NCBI RefSeq assembly: GCF_045278715.1
Contig: NZ_CP136420.1
Coordinates: 2,232,001 to 2,296,000 of the forward strand
Direction of reading: 5' to 3'
Length of the DNA: 64,000 nucleotides
Source of the DNA: Neomoorella carbonis
GTDB taxonomy: Bacteria; Bacillota; DSM-521; Neomoorellales; Neomoorellaceae
In this document: one piece after another, positions 1-8,257 of the stretch
Layout: each line of letters starts with the position of its first letter
Position numbering within the stretch: position 1 is the first letter of the stretch
Translations under genes and position numbers: made by a program
Notes under the pieces: model-generated
Told to the model about the DNA's origin: nothing
Databases searched by the model: none
Seen by the model: the letters and a program-made list of their open reading frames with translations, nothing else

Positions 1-164
1 TCAAAATCGGCCTTGGCCTTGATCTCTTCCAGGGCGGCCGCCGGAATCTGGCCCAGGTCGGCCCAGGCTTCGCAGGCATAGATCTCAATAGCCAGCCAGG
101 TGCGGAATTTGTGTTCTTGTTCCCAAATTTTCCCCATTTCCGGCAAGGTGTAGCGTGCAATCAT
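1..164 (-). CDS. purB: Adenylosuccinate lyase, N-terminal part (cut by window edge)
   Basis: The first 54 residues are visible and begin MIARYTLPEMGKIW, the usual start of PurB, the fumarase-superfamily lyase that acts twice in purine synthesis (SAICAR to AICAR, adenylosuccinate to AMP). The rest lies outside the window. The ATG overlaps the purE stop codon as ATGA, and a GGAGGGG Shine-Dalgarno lies inside the end of purE, so the two genes should be translationally coupled. It would share the riboswitch-controlled promoter upstream of purE. The identification rests on a short but very characteristic N-terminus. Confidence 0.9.
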   Translation of the reverse strand, partial: MIARYTLPEMGKIWEQEHKFRTWLAIEIYACEAWADLGQIPAAALEEIKAKADF

Positions 165-685
165 TTTTTCCCCTCCCGTAAATAACCCTCGATGCCCAGC
201 TGCGCCAGCTTAGCATCCCGGGCCGCCACTTCCCGGGCCAGCTCATCTTTATAGGCCGCCAGGCGCGCCTGCAGGTCCGGGTCGTGAACGGCGAGGATCT
301 GGGCCGCCAGGATGGCGGCATTGGCCGCCCCGTCAATGGCTACGGTGGCCACCGGGATGCCTTTCGGCATCTGTACCATGGCGTAAAGGGAATCCACCCC
401 GCCCAGGGCCGCCGTTTTGATCGGAACGCCAATGACCGGCAGAGTGGTCACGGCGGCCAGGACACCGGCCAGGTGGGCCGCCCCACCGGCGCCGGCGATG
501 AGGACTTTGAGCCCCCGGCCGGCTGCATTGCGGGCGTATTCCAGGGCAGCATCGGGCGAGCGGTGCGCGGATAGGATCCTTACTTCATAAGGAATCTGGA
601 AGCGCTCCAAGAAGCTTGCAGCCTGGGCCATAACCGGCAAATCGGAATCGCTGCCCATGACAATACCAACATGTGCCAGGTTCAT
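161..685 (-). CDS. purE: N5-carboxyaminoimidazole ribonucleotide mutase (PurE class I)
   Basis: PurE converts N5-CAIR to CAIR in purine synthesis. The protein of about 174 residues has the class I signatures near the N-terminus, GSDSDLPVM followed by the SAHRSP loop, and then the AGAGGAAHL glycine-rich segment and a GVP segment that form the nucleotide site. Length is normal for the family. An ATG preceded by GGAGGAG at about 9 bases is chosen; a TTG one codon upstream is possible. The stop overlaps the purB start. The long leader carries two aptamers and a terminator, so expression is probably set by guanine and PRPP levels. Confidence 0.96.
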   Translation of the reverse strand: MNLAHVGIVMGSDSDLPVMAQAASFLERFQIPYEVRILSAHRSPDAALEYARNAAGRGLKVLIAGAGGAAHLAGVLAAVTTLPVIGVPIKTAALGGVDSLYAMVQMPKGIPVATVAIDGAANAAILAAQILAVHDPDLQARLAAYKDELAREVAARDAKLAQLGIEGYLREGKK

Positions 686-688
686 CAA

Positions 689-889
689 ATTTCTCCTCCT
701 TCCTTATATTTTAGCATTTATTTTATCAGCCCCCTCTATCCTTTTTGCTACCGGCCTGTATTTAAATATAATTTAACTCTCCCCGCCCGCTCCTCTCCGC
801 TTTCTCTCCGCTTCCACTCCGATTTCTGAACATAAAGATCATAAAGCACAATTTAAATTCCCTCTTGCCGGCCGGCAAACAAACTAAAC
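689..889 (-). other. Untranslated leader between riboswitch terminator and purE
   Basis: About 200 bases of AT-rich leader lie between the intrinsic terminator and purE, with no credible coding region. The stretch just after the terminator holds three TTTAG units in a row on the minus strand, which serve as an interrupted U-tract, then a small TGCCGGCCGGCA palindrome. I see no further aptamer here. Confidence 0.5.
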
Positions 890-949
890 TAAACTAAAGA
901 ACCCAGGCCGGGGTAGGTCACGCAACACTGAAACCTACCCGCCTGGGTT
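890..949 (-). terminator. Riboswitch-controlled intrinsic terminator ahead of purE
   Basis: On the minus strand the arms AACCCAGGC-GGGTAGGT and ACCTACCCCGGCCTGGGTT pair almost perfectly around a loop of about 14 bases. They are followed by TTCTTTAGTTTAG, a broken U-tract. The 5' arm begins inside the 3' end of the upstream ykkC-type aptamer (its ATAAAAACC tail). Ligand binding and terminator folding should therefore be mutually exclusive. Confidence 0.85.
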
Positions 950-1037
950 TTTATCCCTCCGGTGTAGCACAAATGTGCCTGTACCACTCGGACCTGACCG
1001 CGAAATAACCTTCGCGCGGAACCCTGAGGTACACTTT
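935..1037 (-). ncRNA. ykkC-type aptamer, probable PRPP riboswitch
   Basis: Read on the minus strand the element contains CAGGGTTCCG, then a stem-loop, then CAGGTCCGAGTGG, and near its 3' end ACACCGGAGGGATAAAAACC. These are the conserved blocks of the ykkC RNA family in the right order and spacing. That family has guanidine, ppGpp and PRPP classes. PRPP is proposed because the downstream genes are purE-purB and because a guanine aptamer sits immediately upstream, a tandem arrangement known for PRPP-class members. Ligand specificity cannot be read with certainty without an alignment of the discriminating core positions. Confidence 0.8.
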
Positions 1038-1111
1038 CAGGCTGTAGCCAGGGCAATTTACGGTTGCCCGGTAGAAACTTGGGAGCCCTATTCCCCCAAT
1101 TATACAGTCCG
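1037..1111 (-). ncRNA. Guanine-type purine riboswitch aptamer
   Basis: The minus strand carries the purine-aptamer core: TATAAT of J1/2, a P2 stem of TTGGGGG with CTCCCAA, the invariant J2/3 segment GTTTCTACC, a P3 stem GGGCAA/TTGCCC closing the loop CCGTAAA, and the J3/1 segment TGGCTAC. The pyrimidine that selects the ligand is C (as in guanine-sensing xpt-type RNAs), not U, so guanine or hypoxanthine is predicted. P1 pairs ACTGT with ACAGC-side bases. It abuts the ykkC-type aptamer directly. Confidence 0.92.
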
Positions 1112-1135
1112 TTACCATATTTACTTTTCGCCCCC

Positions 1136-1164
1136 ATAATAACAAATGGGGTAACAACTGTCAA
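1136..1164 (-). promoter_or_regulatory. Vegetative promoter of the purE leader
   Basis: On the minus strand a consensus TTGACA (1164-1159) and TATTAT (1141-1136) are separated by exactly 17 bases. Transcription would start near 1129, about 18 bases before the guanine aptamer, so both aptamers lie in the 5' leader. Confidence 0.85.
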
Positions 1165-1227
1165 TAAGCTTTCATGCTTTCCCATCCGTCTTCTGTTAGA
1201 AGGGCGCCGGCAGAAGGCATCCACCGT

Positions 1228-3186
1228 CTATTCCCTGGTTACCAGCACCTGCTGCCTGGTTTCTGACCAGTGAACCTTGTAACCCAGGGCCTCGGCGACA
1301 TAGCGGGCCGGGAGGAAAACCCGATCGTAACGGTTCAGGGGGGCTACATCCATGGTTTCCCGGCGGCCGTCGCGTTCCATTTCCGCGCGGCCGGGATAAA
1401 ACTTCAGGATATGGCCGCCGCTGCTCAAAGTCACCGTTTGGCTGGCGGGGTCCCAGCCAATCCCCGCCTCGGGAACACCCAGGGCCAGGGCCAGGTAGCG
1501 CAGGGGAACGTAGGTACGGCCGTTTTCCAGCAGAGGTGCGACATCCATCTCTTGCACCTGGCCGTTGCTGCTGTAACTTTTTTGCCCCAGGGTAAAGATG
1601 GCCACCGGCACGGCGCTTCCATAAATAGTAAAGGCGCGACTCACTGCTTCCCGGCCCTGGCTGTCATAGGCCTTTACCACCAGGCTGCCTTCACCGGGCA
1701 GGCGATTGAAGTCAATGGTCAACTGGTAGGGCGGGCTGGTAGGGCTACCCAGAAGCTCGCCATTTAAGTAATATTCCACCCTGCTGATGAAAGGGTCGTA
1801 AAGCTTGACGGCGGCCCCCAGGGTGACTGCCCCCCGGATGGTCATGTGGTCCTCGAGTTCCCGGTAGGTTCCGGGTGCCTCCTGGCCGACCTGTTCCAGG
1901 TAGTGGGGGCCAGCGATGGCCTCCCGGTAGGCGGTCAAAACTTCCGGGTTGTCATCCAGGCGATAATCGCTCACCTTCGCCTGGGTGTAGAGGGGGTCGC
2001 TTTCGTTGAGATCAAAGTAGACCACAGCCTTGACCCGCGGGTAGAGGAGGGGCAGGGTGCGGTAGAATTTACGAATGTTGAAGGCGGCCCAGCGACTGAC
2101 ATCGGCCCGGCCGGGGCTCAACACCGTGTGGGCAATGCCGAACTCGCCCACCATCAGGGGCTTGCTGCCGGCGAAAATGCGGTACCAGTAGTCCAGGCGC
2201 TGCAGGGGATCAAGTCCCGCTCCCGGCTGGTCGGCGCGGCCGCTCAGGTAGTAGTCGCTATAGAAGTTGACGCCCACCCAGTCGACATAGTCATCGCCTG
2301 GGTAATACTGCAAAGCCGCGGCTTTAACCCCCTCCGGCTGGACGATATCAAAGGGGTTCCAGACCATGGCCACGTTGGGGGCTTCCCGGCGCATTATGGT
2401 AGCCGCCCGGCGAAACCAGGAGACGTAGGCAGCGGGGTCGCCATGCCAGGCGTTGGTGCCCTCCATGTTCATTTCCGAGGCGAAACGGAGAAAAACCGGG
2501 ATTTTAACGGCGGCGAGCTCCCGGGCGATGGCTGTCAGGTCCTCCTCCCGCAGGCCCCCCAGACCGCCGTTGGGCTCCAGGGCCAGGACCAGGCCCGCGC
2601 CGGGCACCTGCCGGGCTTTCTCCATCGTATCCCGGGGTAAAACAAAGTTACCCGGCCCGTAGATGTGGCCGTAGCCTAAATAGAGGGCGTGCTGGCGACC
2701 GTAAAGGTCTTTGACCCGGTTGTAGTCGTTCCCGGCAGGCCCCCGCTCTTCGTAAAGGCCCAGGTAGACACCGGCAGCCGGCTCAAATTTAGCCAGGGTT
2801 ATCCGCCCAGGGTCCGGCACCGGGATAAAGAGGCGCAGCATGGATTTCAGGCTCTCACCCCGGGCCGTATCCTCCCAGGCCCAGTCAGGTTTCCCCGCCT
2901 GCTGGAAGAGGGCGACCTCCTTCACGTAGGCTGCCCCGGCCTCGCCCAGTTTCCCCTGGCGGTCGCAGAGGCGGAAGATCTTCTGCCAGGCCAGGCCGGC
3001 GTTGAGCAGGTCGCCGCCGGCCTCAAAAGCAGCGGCGGCGTTGCGGTAGAGGCTCTCGGCCGTGGCCGGGTCACCGGCCTCCAGTTCCCCGGCGCGCCGG
3101 TAGTCCTGCCAGGGGTCGGCCCAGGCGGCTGCTGGCGGGATCAGCAACAAGAATAAAAGGATGGCGATAATACGCGATACCTTCAT
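1228..3186 (-). CDS. Secreted GH26-like glycoside hydrolase with copper-amine-oxidase-type C-terminal domain
   Basis: Residues 1-23 form a signal peptide. Residues 25-110 look like helical TPR-type repeats. A TIM-barrel hydrolase domain of the GH26/mannanase type follows: FLRFASEMN places a candidate acid/base Glu at 238, and MVGEFG places a candidate nucleophile Glu at 348. A Big/Ig-like segment covers about 430-530. The last 120 residues are two repeats of the copper-amine-oxidase N-terminal-like module (YVPLRYLA and FLPARYVAEAL motifs), common in Moorella-type surface proteins. Substrate is unknown, probably a cell-surface or environmental polysaccharide. The start has only a weak GGAG 14 bases upstream. 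It lies on the same strand as purE but upstream of that operon's own promoter. Confidence 0.75.
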   Translation of the reverse strand: MKVSRIIAILLFLLLIPPAAAWADPWQDYRRAGELEAGDPATAESLYRNAAAAFEAGGDLLNAGLAWQKIFRLCDRQGKLGEAGAAYVKEVALFQQAGKPDWAWEDTARGESLKSMLRLFIPVPDPGRITLAKFEPAAGVYLGLYEERGPAGNDYNRVKDLYGRQHALYLGYGHIYGPGNFVLPRDTMEKARQVPGAGLVLALEPNGGLGGLREEDLTAIARELAAVKIPVFLRFASEMNMEGTNAWHGDPAAYVSWFRRAATIMRREAPNVAMVWNPFDIVQPEGVKAAALQYYPGDDYVDWVGVNFYSDYYLSGRADQPGAGLDPLQRLDYWYRIFAGSKPLMVGEFGIAHTVLSPGRADVSRWAAFNIRKFYRTLPLLYPRVKAVVYFDLNESDPLYTQAKVSDYRLDDNPEVLTAYREAIAGPHYLEQVGQEAPGTYRELEDHMTIRGAVTLGAAVKLYDPFISRVEYYLNGELLGSPTSPPYQLTIDFNRLPGEGSLVVKAYDSQGREAVSRAFTIYGSAVPVAIFTLGQKSYSSNGQVQEMDVAPLLENGRTYVPLRYLALALGVPEAGIGWDPASQTVTLSSGGHILKFYPGRAEMERDGRRETMDVAPLNRYDRVFLPARYVAEALGYKVHWSETRQQVLVTRE

Positions 3187-3405
3187 GCCCGACCATCATC
3201 TGCTCCTTTTTTGTGGTAATTCGTTCCTAATTTTAACACAGGAGCAGGGAGCAGGAAAGGTAACTATGGTGATCCGGTTATGTCCCACCAATTAAGTGGC
3301 AGGTCTTCTACTTGAAGTGCCGGCGTTATGGCAGCCGAAGTTTACCCTCGATGTCACAGGTTACAAGGGGAAGCTCCTCCCCTAAGAGAAGCCTCCCCCT
3401 TTTGC

Positions 3406-3620
3406 TTACTTCTCTACCAACTGGCTCATTTCTTCATAGCCCAGCTTCTCCAGCTCCGCCGCGCTCTTGAACTGGTCCCACTGTTCCTTTATGAAGTCGT
3501 AGGTAGAACTTCAATTATTGAGCGGGTAGGTGATTACATTGTATTTGGCCGGTTCAACTATAATACATGTATGCCCACCTGTCTTTCTGCCGGCACTGTG
3601 TTTGACGCCCAATAATTTAA
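3406..3620 (-). pseudogene. Possible gene remnant with an in-frame stop
   Basis: Minus-strand translation gives a protein-like C-terminal tail, KEQWDQFKSAAELEKLGYEE, ending at 3406. The same frame continues upstream across a TGA (3513-3511) into EPAKYNVITYPLNN and further. The family is not recognised. It follows directly after the YcdB-like gene and has no start of its own. The most economical reading is a decayed gene end; a chance open frame is possible. A GC-rich inverted repeat downstream (3360-3405) may have been its terminator. Confidence 0.3.
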
Positions 3621-3623
3621 GCG

Positions 3624-5363
3624 TTACTTGTTTTCCGGCTGCACTGTTTTCCCGGTAAAGGCATCCACATAATAAAAGTCGGGCCCGGGAACCGGGATAT
3701 AGACGAGGTAGGGTGAGGGGGCTTTCTGGTCAAAATACTCGGGCCAGATGTAAACCAGCTTCAGGGGATGCTGTTTTAAAAACTCGGCTTTGGCCGTTTC
3801 GGCCGGCACCACGTTCCGGTTGTCCGGCAGGGGAACGGGCGCACCATTTATGCCGTTGTGAAAGCCAACGATCTTCCCGCTCAGGGCGTCTACCCGTACA
3901 GAGAAGGCACGGTCCATAACCGGCACGCCCTGGTGGACCTGGTTAAAGGTAAACGAGATTACCGGTAAGGGGCGTTCCTGATCTTTCAGCTTGCTCTTGT
4001 CTACCCAGGCGGGAATCCTTTCTTCTACCTCCGGGTACACCTGCATCTCCATCTCTGCCGGCCCTGCTGGCAGGTATTTTTGCAGGAACTGCACCGCCGT
4101 GTTCTGAGCGGCTTCCCGGGAAACAGTAGCTTTCTGGCCGCGTCCGGATTCGTCCTGGAGGTTATAGCTTATAACCTCTCCGGTGCTGGCATTGGTGATC
4201 AGGTGCACATAGCGCGCCTGGCGCAACACTGGTTTGCCGTCCGCCCCCTTTTGAGGTATGGTGCTCCAGGTATAACTTTTCTGTTTGATCTCCCGATCAT
4301 TAAAAGATTCCACATCGCTGGCTCCGTGAAACTGCATGCCCGTGAGGTCAAGGCCAAATGTTTCTATCAGAAGCTTGGCGGCTTCTTCCGGCGTCCTGGC
4401 GATCAATTGTCGGCCCTCGCCCTGCAGGGTGATGCGCTGGGATGGGGGAAGGGAGGGCAGGAATTCGGCCAGGGGTCTCCCCGTCAGGGCATCGATGGGG
4501 GCCAGGGATGTAGGCGCATAAACCAGTGCCGGCCCGGTTTCGCCCTTTTCCGGTTTAAACAGACCATAAAAAGGTTGATGTTCAAGATAAAAAAGTTTCA
4601 TTTCCAGCATCCCGGCAAAGGCCTTTTCCGCTTCTTCCCGGGTTACGGCCCGGGAGGGATCGGGGAATTTGGCCTGATCAATTCCTTCTTCCCTTTGCCG
4701 GTAGAAGTTGATGATGTGACCGAAAACATCCACCCCCACCCTAAAGCCGCTGTTGTTCATAAGGGGAACTCCATTGACCAGCCGGTAGTAGGGTACGTTG
4801 GCTTCGGACCAGTAGATTTTATTGCCTTTTTCATCAGCGCTGCCTCCACCGCCAAAGCCCATATCGTCACCCTGTACATAGTCCTTTATTTTGTCCCCCA
4901 GGATCTGCCGGGCAAAGGCCGCCGCCTTTTCCCTGGCCAGGGCGGGGGAGGGGACCTTTTCCGAGGCCCAGGCCGGGTTCTGGAAGTTGTAACTGAGCAG
5001 TTCTCCCGTGGCGGTGTCAAAGGTGAGGTAAGCGTAGGCGCCCTGGATACCCCCCTCCGTGCCCGGAGTACGGTTACCCAACATTACGAACCAGGCTTTG
5101 CCACCTTCGTCCGATACATCCTGCACGGACAGTTCTTTCAGTTCCGGTACAGCATGGTAAACCTTTTCCAGGGCCTGTTTCTGGGCTGCGGTGAGCACCG
5201 GTTTTTGTGCTTCCGTTATCCCCTGTGGCGCTACCGTCCGTACTCCGCCACCGACGCCCGTTGCTTGAACAACGGACGCCGGTTTTTCCGCCGCCCAAAC
5301 CGGGGAAGCCAGCAGCATGCCGGCGGCCAGCACAGCGGCGGCCATACCCTGCACTTTTTTCAC
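3624..5363 (-). CDS. Exported YcdB/YcdC-repeat (PepSY-like) protein
   Basis: The protein has a signal peptide (MKKVQGMAAAVLAAGMLLA, cleaved near VWAAE) and about 550 mature residues. Two similar halves each contain motifs of the type TGELLSYNFQNP and TGEVISYNLQDESG plus SREAAQNTAVQFL-like helices, the pattern of YcdB/YcdC domains related to PepSY propeptides. No peptidase active site is visible, so it is probably a surface or inhibitor-like protein. I prefer the GTG at 5363, which gives MKK and is 8 bases after AGGAGG; the ATG at 5369 lies only 2 bases from it. It is monocistronic on the minus strand. Confidence 0.7.
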   Translation of the reverse strand: MKKVQGMAAAVLAAGMLLASPVWAAEKPASVVQATGVGGGVRTVAPQGITEAQKPVLTAAQKQALEKVYHAVPELKELSVQDVSDEGGKAWFVMLGNRTPGTEGGIQGAYAYLTFDTATGELLSYNFQNPAWASEKVPSPALAREKAAAFARQILGDKIKDYVQGDDMGFGGGGSADEKGNKIYWSEANVPYYRLVNGVPLMNNSGFRVGVDVFGHIINFYRQREEGIDQAKFPDPSRAVTREEAEKAFAGMLEMKLFYLEHQPFYGLFKPEKGETGPALVYAPTSLAPIDALTGRPLAEFLPSLPPSQRITLQGEGRQLIARTPEEAAKLLIETFGLDLTGMQFHGASDVESFNDREIKQKSYTWSTIPQKGADGKPVLRQARYVHLITNASTGEVISYNLQDESGRGQKATVSREAAQNTAVQFLQKYLPAGPAEMEMQVYPEVEERIPAWVDKSKLKDQERPLPVISFTFNQVHQGVPVMDRAFSVRVDALSGKIVGFHNGINGAPVPLPDNRNVVPAETAKAEFLKQHPLKLVYIWPEYFDQKAPSPYLVYIPVPGPDFYYVDAFTGKTVQPENK

Positions 5364-5482
5364 CTGCATCTCCTCCTTTATAAGGATAAAATTTTGGGTT
5401 CAGTTATATGGACTGTTTGAAACGGGGAATGTAACGCGTAAATTACATTGATCCCGCCAGATTTTTCTTTGGCCGCTGATGC

Positions 5483-5803
5483 TTAAACATCCATGGTGAT
5501 TTGCCTCCTTTTCCCCCCGGGCAAAAGCAGGCGGGCGCTCCAGTGCAACAGCAGGACGCCGGCGGCCAGGTAGACCAGGGTGTAAACGGCCCAGCCGGGC
5601 AGGCCGAAATTTACCCCCACCCAGGCCAGACTATTACGTCGTGCGGAATGTGCGGAATAAAGTGTTGACCAACCCAATTTCATTCTCCAAGCACACATTA
5701 ACGTCCTCACCTCCCCGGCCGCTGTTCTCCTCGCCCCGGTACCGGCCGCCGTTTTAAGCGCCCGCCCGATCAGGCCTGTGTCCCCGGAAAGTAGTATCCG
5801 CAT
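5483..5803 (-). pseudogene. Small membrane ORF, probably degenerate
   Basis: The open frame starts MRILLSGDTGLIG behind GGAGGGCAGGAG. Its low-complexity Arg-rich middle does not look like folded protein, and it ends with one hydrophobic helix (GWAVYTLVYLAAGVLLLHW). The N-terminus resembles the start of an NAD-binding fold that is then lost. I recognise no family. It sits in a 1.6 kb stretch of fragments and may be a chimera of remnants. Confidence 0.25.
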
Positions 5804-5871
5804 CTCCTGCCCTCCTTCGTTTTCCCTTTGTTCTGATTTGCGCCGTCACTTTCCCGCTGAACCTAAACCTT

Positions 5872-6396
5872 TTACCGCCCCACCAACCTCTCCTGAAGCA
5901 AATGCTGAATTGCTTCCAGTTCCTCCAAGGAGCGATACGTAAACAGGTGTGCCTCCCAGTGCTGGCCGTAGAGGACTCCACAGCGCATCTGGAGGTCCTC
6001 CTTCATCCGTTCAACCAGGTAGCCCCAAAGGCGGCGGTGGGCTATGTAATCCCCCTCACTGGCTACCTGGAACAGGTGCAGAAGGATCAGCCGCTTCTCC
6101 ACGGCTCCGGAGGCCAAAAACGGCCAGTACTTGACCAGGTTGGTCACTCCACCGGCGCTCTCGGTTTCTACGATGATAGTTTCGCCGGGCGTTTCCAGCC
6201 GGAAATCGCCAAACTGGAACCGCTGCAGGACCGGCAAGTTCCAGCCGGGTACGTCGAAGCGGTTGGCGGCGCCCTGGCCGCGATAGACCTTCGCTTGGGG
6301 GAATCCCTTGGCGACAACGGCAAGGTAATCTATTGCTTCACGTTCATAGGAAAAACTGGTCACCCAGCCCACCTCTTCTATTGGACTATCGGACAT
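5872..6396 (-). CDS. Hypothetical protein with possible nuclease-like core
   Basis: A 174-residue soluble protein of no family I can name. The composition is protein-like, with an alpha/beta pattern. The segment FGDFRLETPGETIIVETES followed by GGVTNLVKYW has an acidic, ExE, Lys spacing reminiscent of a PD-(D/E)XK nuclease core, but this is only suggestive. The C-terminal third is helical (SLEELEAIQHLLQERL). No good Shine-Dalgarno precedes the ATG, so it may be the C-terminal part of a larger lost gene. It is surrounded by decayed sequence. Confidence 0.5.
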   Translation of the reverse strand: MSDSPIEEVGWVTSFSYEREAIDYLAVVAKGFPQAKVYRGQGAANRFDVPGWNLPVLQRFQFGDFRLETPGETIIVETESAGGVTNLVKYWPFLASGAVEKRLILLHLFQVASEGDYIAHRRLWGYLVERMKEDLQMRCGVLYGQHWEAHLFTYRSLEELEAIQHLLQERLVGR

Positions 6397-6530
6397 TCCA
6401 TAAAGGACGCGCGCAGGCCTTCAGCCGGCCTATCCTGGTTAGCTTTTCTACAGCCACGCCCAGCAGGACCCAGGGAACACCGCCGCGTCCGTTATCTGCC
6501 AGCGGCTTTTGTACAGGGCTCTGCACGACG

Positions 6531-6722
6531 TTACTCGTTACTCCCGCTGGCCACTATCGGAACCTGTTGCCAGGTTGATCCCCCGTCCGTGCTCTTCAGC
6601 AGTTCCGTTCCCTGACCGTCCGCTGTTGCCAGCAGGAGCCAGCCCGCCTTACCTGTAACAAAGTCCAGTTGCCGCACCCTTTCGCCCTTCTCCAGAGCCC
6701 AGGCTAGATCGCCGGCAGTCAA
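6531..6722 (-). pseudogene. Fragment of a BNR/Ycf48-like beta-propeller protein
   Basis: About 63 residues include WLLLATADGQG and the blade motif STDGGSTWQQV, typical of photosynthesis-system-II-assembly-factor-like (Ycf48) or sialidase-type propellers. A real propeller needs several such blades, and there is neither a signal peptide nor further blades in frame. It is therefore a truncated remnant. Confidence 0.45.
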
Positions 6723-6819
6723 TGCTTTCGGTCATGTTACTCATACGCTCCCTTGAGTTCCGGCAGCTTCTTGAACCCCTACTCATAGCTGTTCTCTTAC
6801 TTATAGACGAAAGGAACCA

Positions 6820-7065
6820 CTACTTGGTTCCCTCCGCTAAAATTTTCTCCGTTTCCGTTACCCCGTAAGATGGGGAGTCATTTCCCGACCAGATACTTTC
6901 CAAGTCGTGGAAGATGTTATGAGCGGTTACCATCGGCTTACGAGTTATTATCGATGATTTTCTTACTTCAGAAATCTCCTTCTCTAGCCGGTTAAGGGAA
7001 ATAGTCTTACTCTCATCTTCCGGCTGCGCCGGCAGGTACTTACCGTTATCAAGGGGGTTAATCAT
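6820..7065 (-). CDS. Small hypothetical protein
   Basis: An 81-residue frame, MINPLDNGKYLPAQ onward, with a helical heptad-like segment (SLNRLEKEISEVRKS). No family is recognised. There is no clear Shine-Dalgarno. A hairpin with arms GGAACCA and TGGTTCC overlaps its stop and could act as a weak terminator. Base composition is more AT-rich than the neighbours. It may be a remnant. Confidence 0.3.
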   Translation of the reverse strand: MINPLDNGKYLPAQPEDESKTISLNRLEKEISEVRKSSIITRKPMVTAHNIFHDLESIWSGNDSPSYGVTETEKILAEGTK

Positions 7066-7255
7066 GCTCCCGCAGGCATGTATAAATCCAGGGCTCGCCC
7101 CCGGTTATGGCCAGGAGTTGCACCACCTGCAAACCTTTCCTCAAGCGGTAAAAATTACGCCGTCCAAACTTATACTTTCTTAATATTTCTCCACCACTTT
7201 TATGTTTTAATATAAGGCGGGACAAGCTCTGCTATATTTTTTAGGAGGTGCATTG

Positions 7256-8257
7256 ATGTTCAGGCGTTATAAAGCAAGGTTGTTACTCCTTATCTTCTTC
7301 CTGGCCGCGATGGTGGTTTTTCCCCTGGTGGCCCGGGCTACGAGCTACCAGGTGCAGCCCGGCGATACCCTGTGGCAGATTGCCCGGCGTTTTGGTACCA
7401 GCCTAGATGCTTTAAAAAGCAGCAATAATTTAAGCAGCGATATTATTTATCCAGGCCAGAACCTTTATATCCCCGATGGGGCTGCAGCAAATACCCCCGA
7501 TTACACCCCCCTGAAAAAGCAAATTGAGGAGTACCTGGCCGGCCAGCCGGGAACTTACGGTGTCTTTTTTAAAGACCTTATTTCCGGCCAGTCCTTCAGC
7601 ATCAATGCCGATACACCGCTGCCTGCAGCCAGCACGGTAAAGCTGCCGGCCGTCCTGTTTATCAATCACCTGGTCGCTCAGGGCAACCTGGACTGGCAGC
7701 AAAAGCTGACCTACAACAGCGCCACCGACTACCAGGGCGGCAGCGGCATCCTGCAGTTCAGCGTCAAAGACGGGGACAGGTTAACGTTAAGAACCCTGGC
7801 CACCATGGCCATTACTACCAGTGACAATATTGCTTACAATATGCTGCGCAACTTTGTCGGCAAGGGTAGTATTGCCAGTTTTATGCGGAACCTGGGCGGG
7901 CAAACCGTCTTCCCTAACGGCCAAAACTTGAGTACGGCCCGGGATATGGCAACCTATGTCCAGGCCGCCCTGGACTTCGCTAAAGTCAATCCCGACGGCC
8001 GCCGGCTCCTGGACGATATGGCCAATGGCATTTACAATGAAGGTATCCCCTTGAAGATTCCCGAAGGCGTTACCGTGGCCCACAAGGAAGGATTCATCTG
8101 GGGCAGCCCGGCAGATGTCGGCGCCGTCTTTGGCTCCCGGCCCTTTATCGTTACCGTCCTCTCCCAGGGAGTCGAAGACCCCGATCAAGGCTTTGCCAAT
8201 ATAGCCACCATTGCCAAAATGATGTACGACTACCAGGAAAACCTGGCCTGGAATTAG
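7256..8257 (+). CDS. Exported LysM plus class A beta-lactamase-like serine hydrolase
   Basis: A signal peptide or anchor (residues 1-30) is followed by one LysM domain (YQVQPGDTLWQIARRFG to NLYIPDG), then a beta-lactamase-like domain. Active-site elements are visible: STVK (the SxxK motif, about residue 125), TSDN (the SDN loop, about 190) and HKEG in place of KTG (about 280). The Lys-Glu-Gly variant and the LysM domain argue for a wall-acting or non-lactamase DD-peptidase-like role. The ATG at 7256 is 7 bases after AGGAGG. It is monocistronic and divergent from the remnant zone. Confidence 0.85.
   Translation: MFRRYKARLLLLIFFLAAMVVFPLVARATSYQVQPGDTLWQIARRFGTSLDALKSSNNLSSDIIYPGQNLYIPDGAAANTPDYTPLKKQIEEYLAGQPGTYGVFFKDLISGQSFSINADTPLPAASTVKLPAVLFINHLVAQGNLDWQQKLTYNSATDYQGGSGILQFSVKDGDRLTLRTLATMAITTSDNIAYNMLRNFVGKGSIASFMRNLGGQTVFPNGQNLSTARDMATYVQAALDFAKVNPDGRRLLDDMANGIYNEGIPLKIPEGVTVAHKEGFIWGSPADVGAVFGSRPFIVTVLSQGVEDPDQGFANIATIAKMMYDYQENLAWN

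Noticed and set aside
881..900. Short TTTAG tandem units as a microsatellite or CRISPR-like repeat
   Set aside because: There are only three units of five bases, positioned as the U-tract of the riboswitch terminator.
935..1037. Guanidine-I or ppGpp identity for the ykkC element
   Set aside because: Downstream genes are purE-purB, not transporters, carboxylases or amino-acid genes, and a guanine aptamer is adjacent. The assignment is by context only and is flagged as such.
3511..3513. The in-frame TGA read as selenocysteine
   Set aside because: No SECIS-like stem-loop is visible right after it, no redox motif surrounds it, and the frame has no start of its own. A remnant is more likely.
4080..5420. 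A 446-codon open frame on the plus strand, antisense to the YcdB/YcdC-like gene
   Set aside because: The minus-strand gene has a signal peptide, repeated domains and a good ribosome site. The plus-strand frame is Gly/Phe/Arg-rich with no recognisable fold, typical of an antisense shadow in GC-rich DNA.
5902..6615. A 237-codon plus-strand frame over the hypothetical protein and propeller fragment
   Set aside because: It has no ribosome site or protein-like pattern. The minus strand shows recognisable pieces (a propeller blade, a nuclease-like core).
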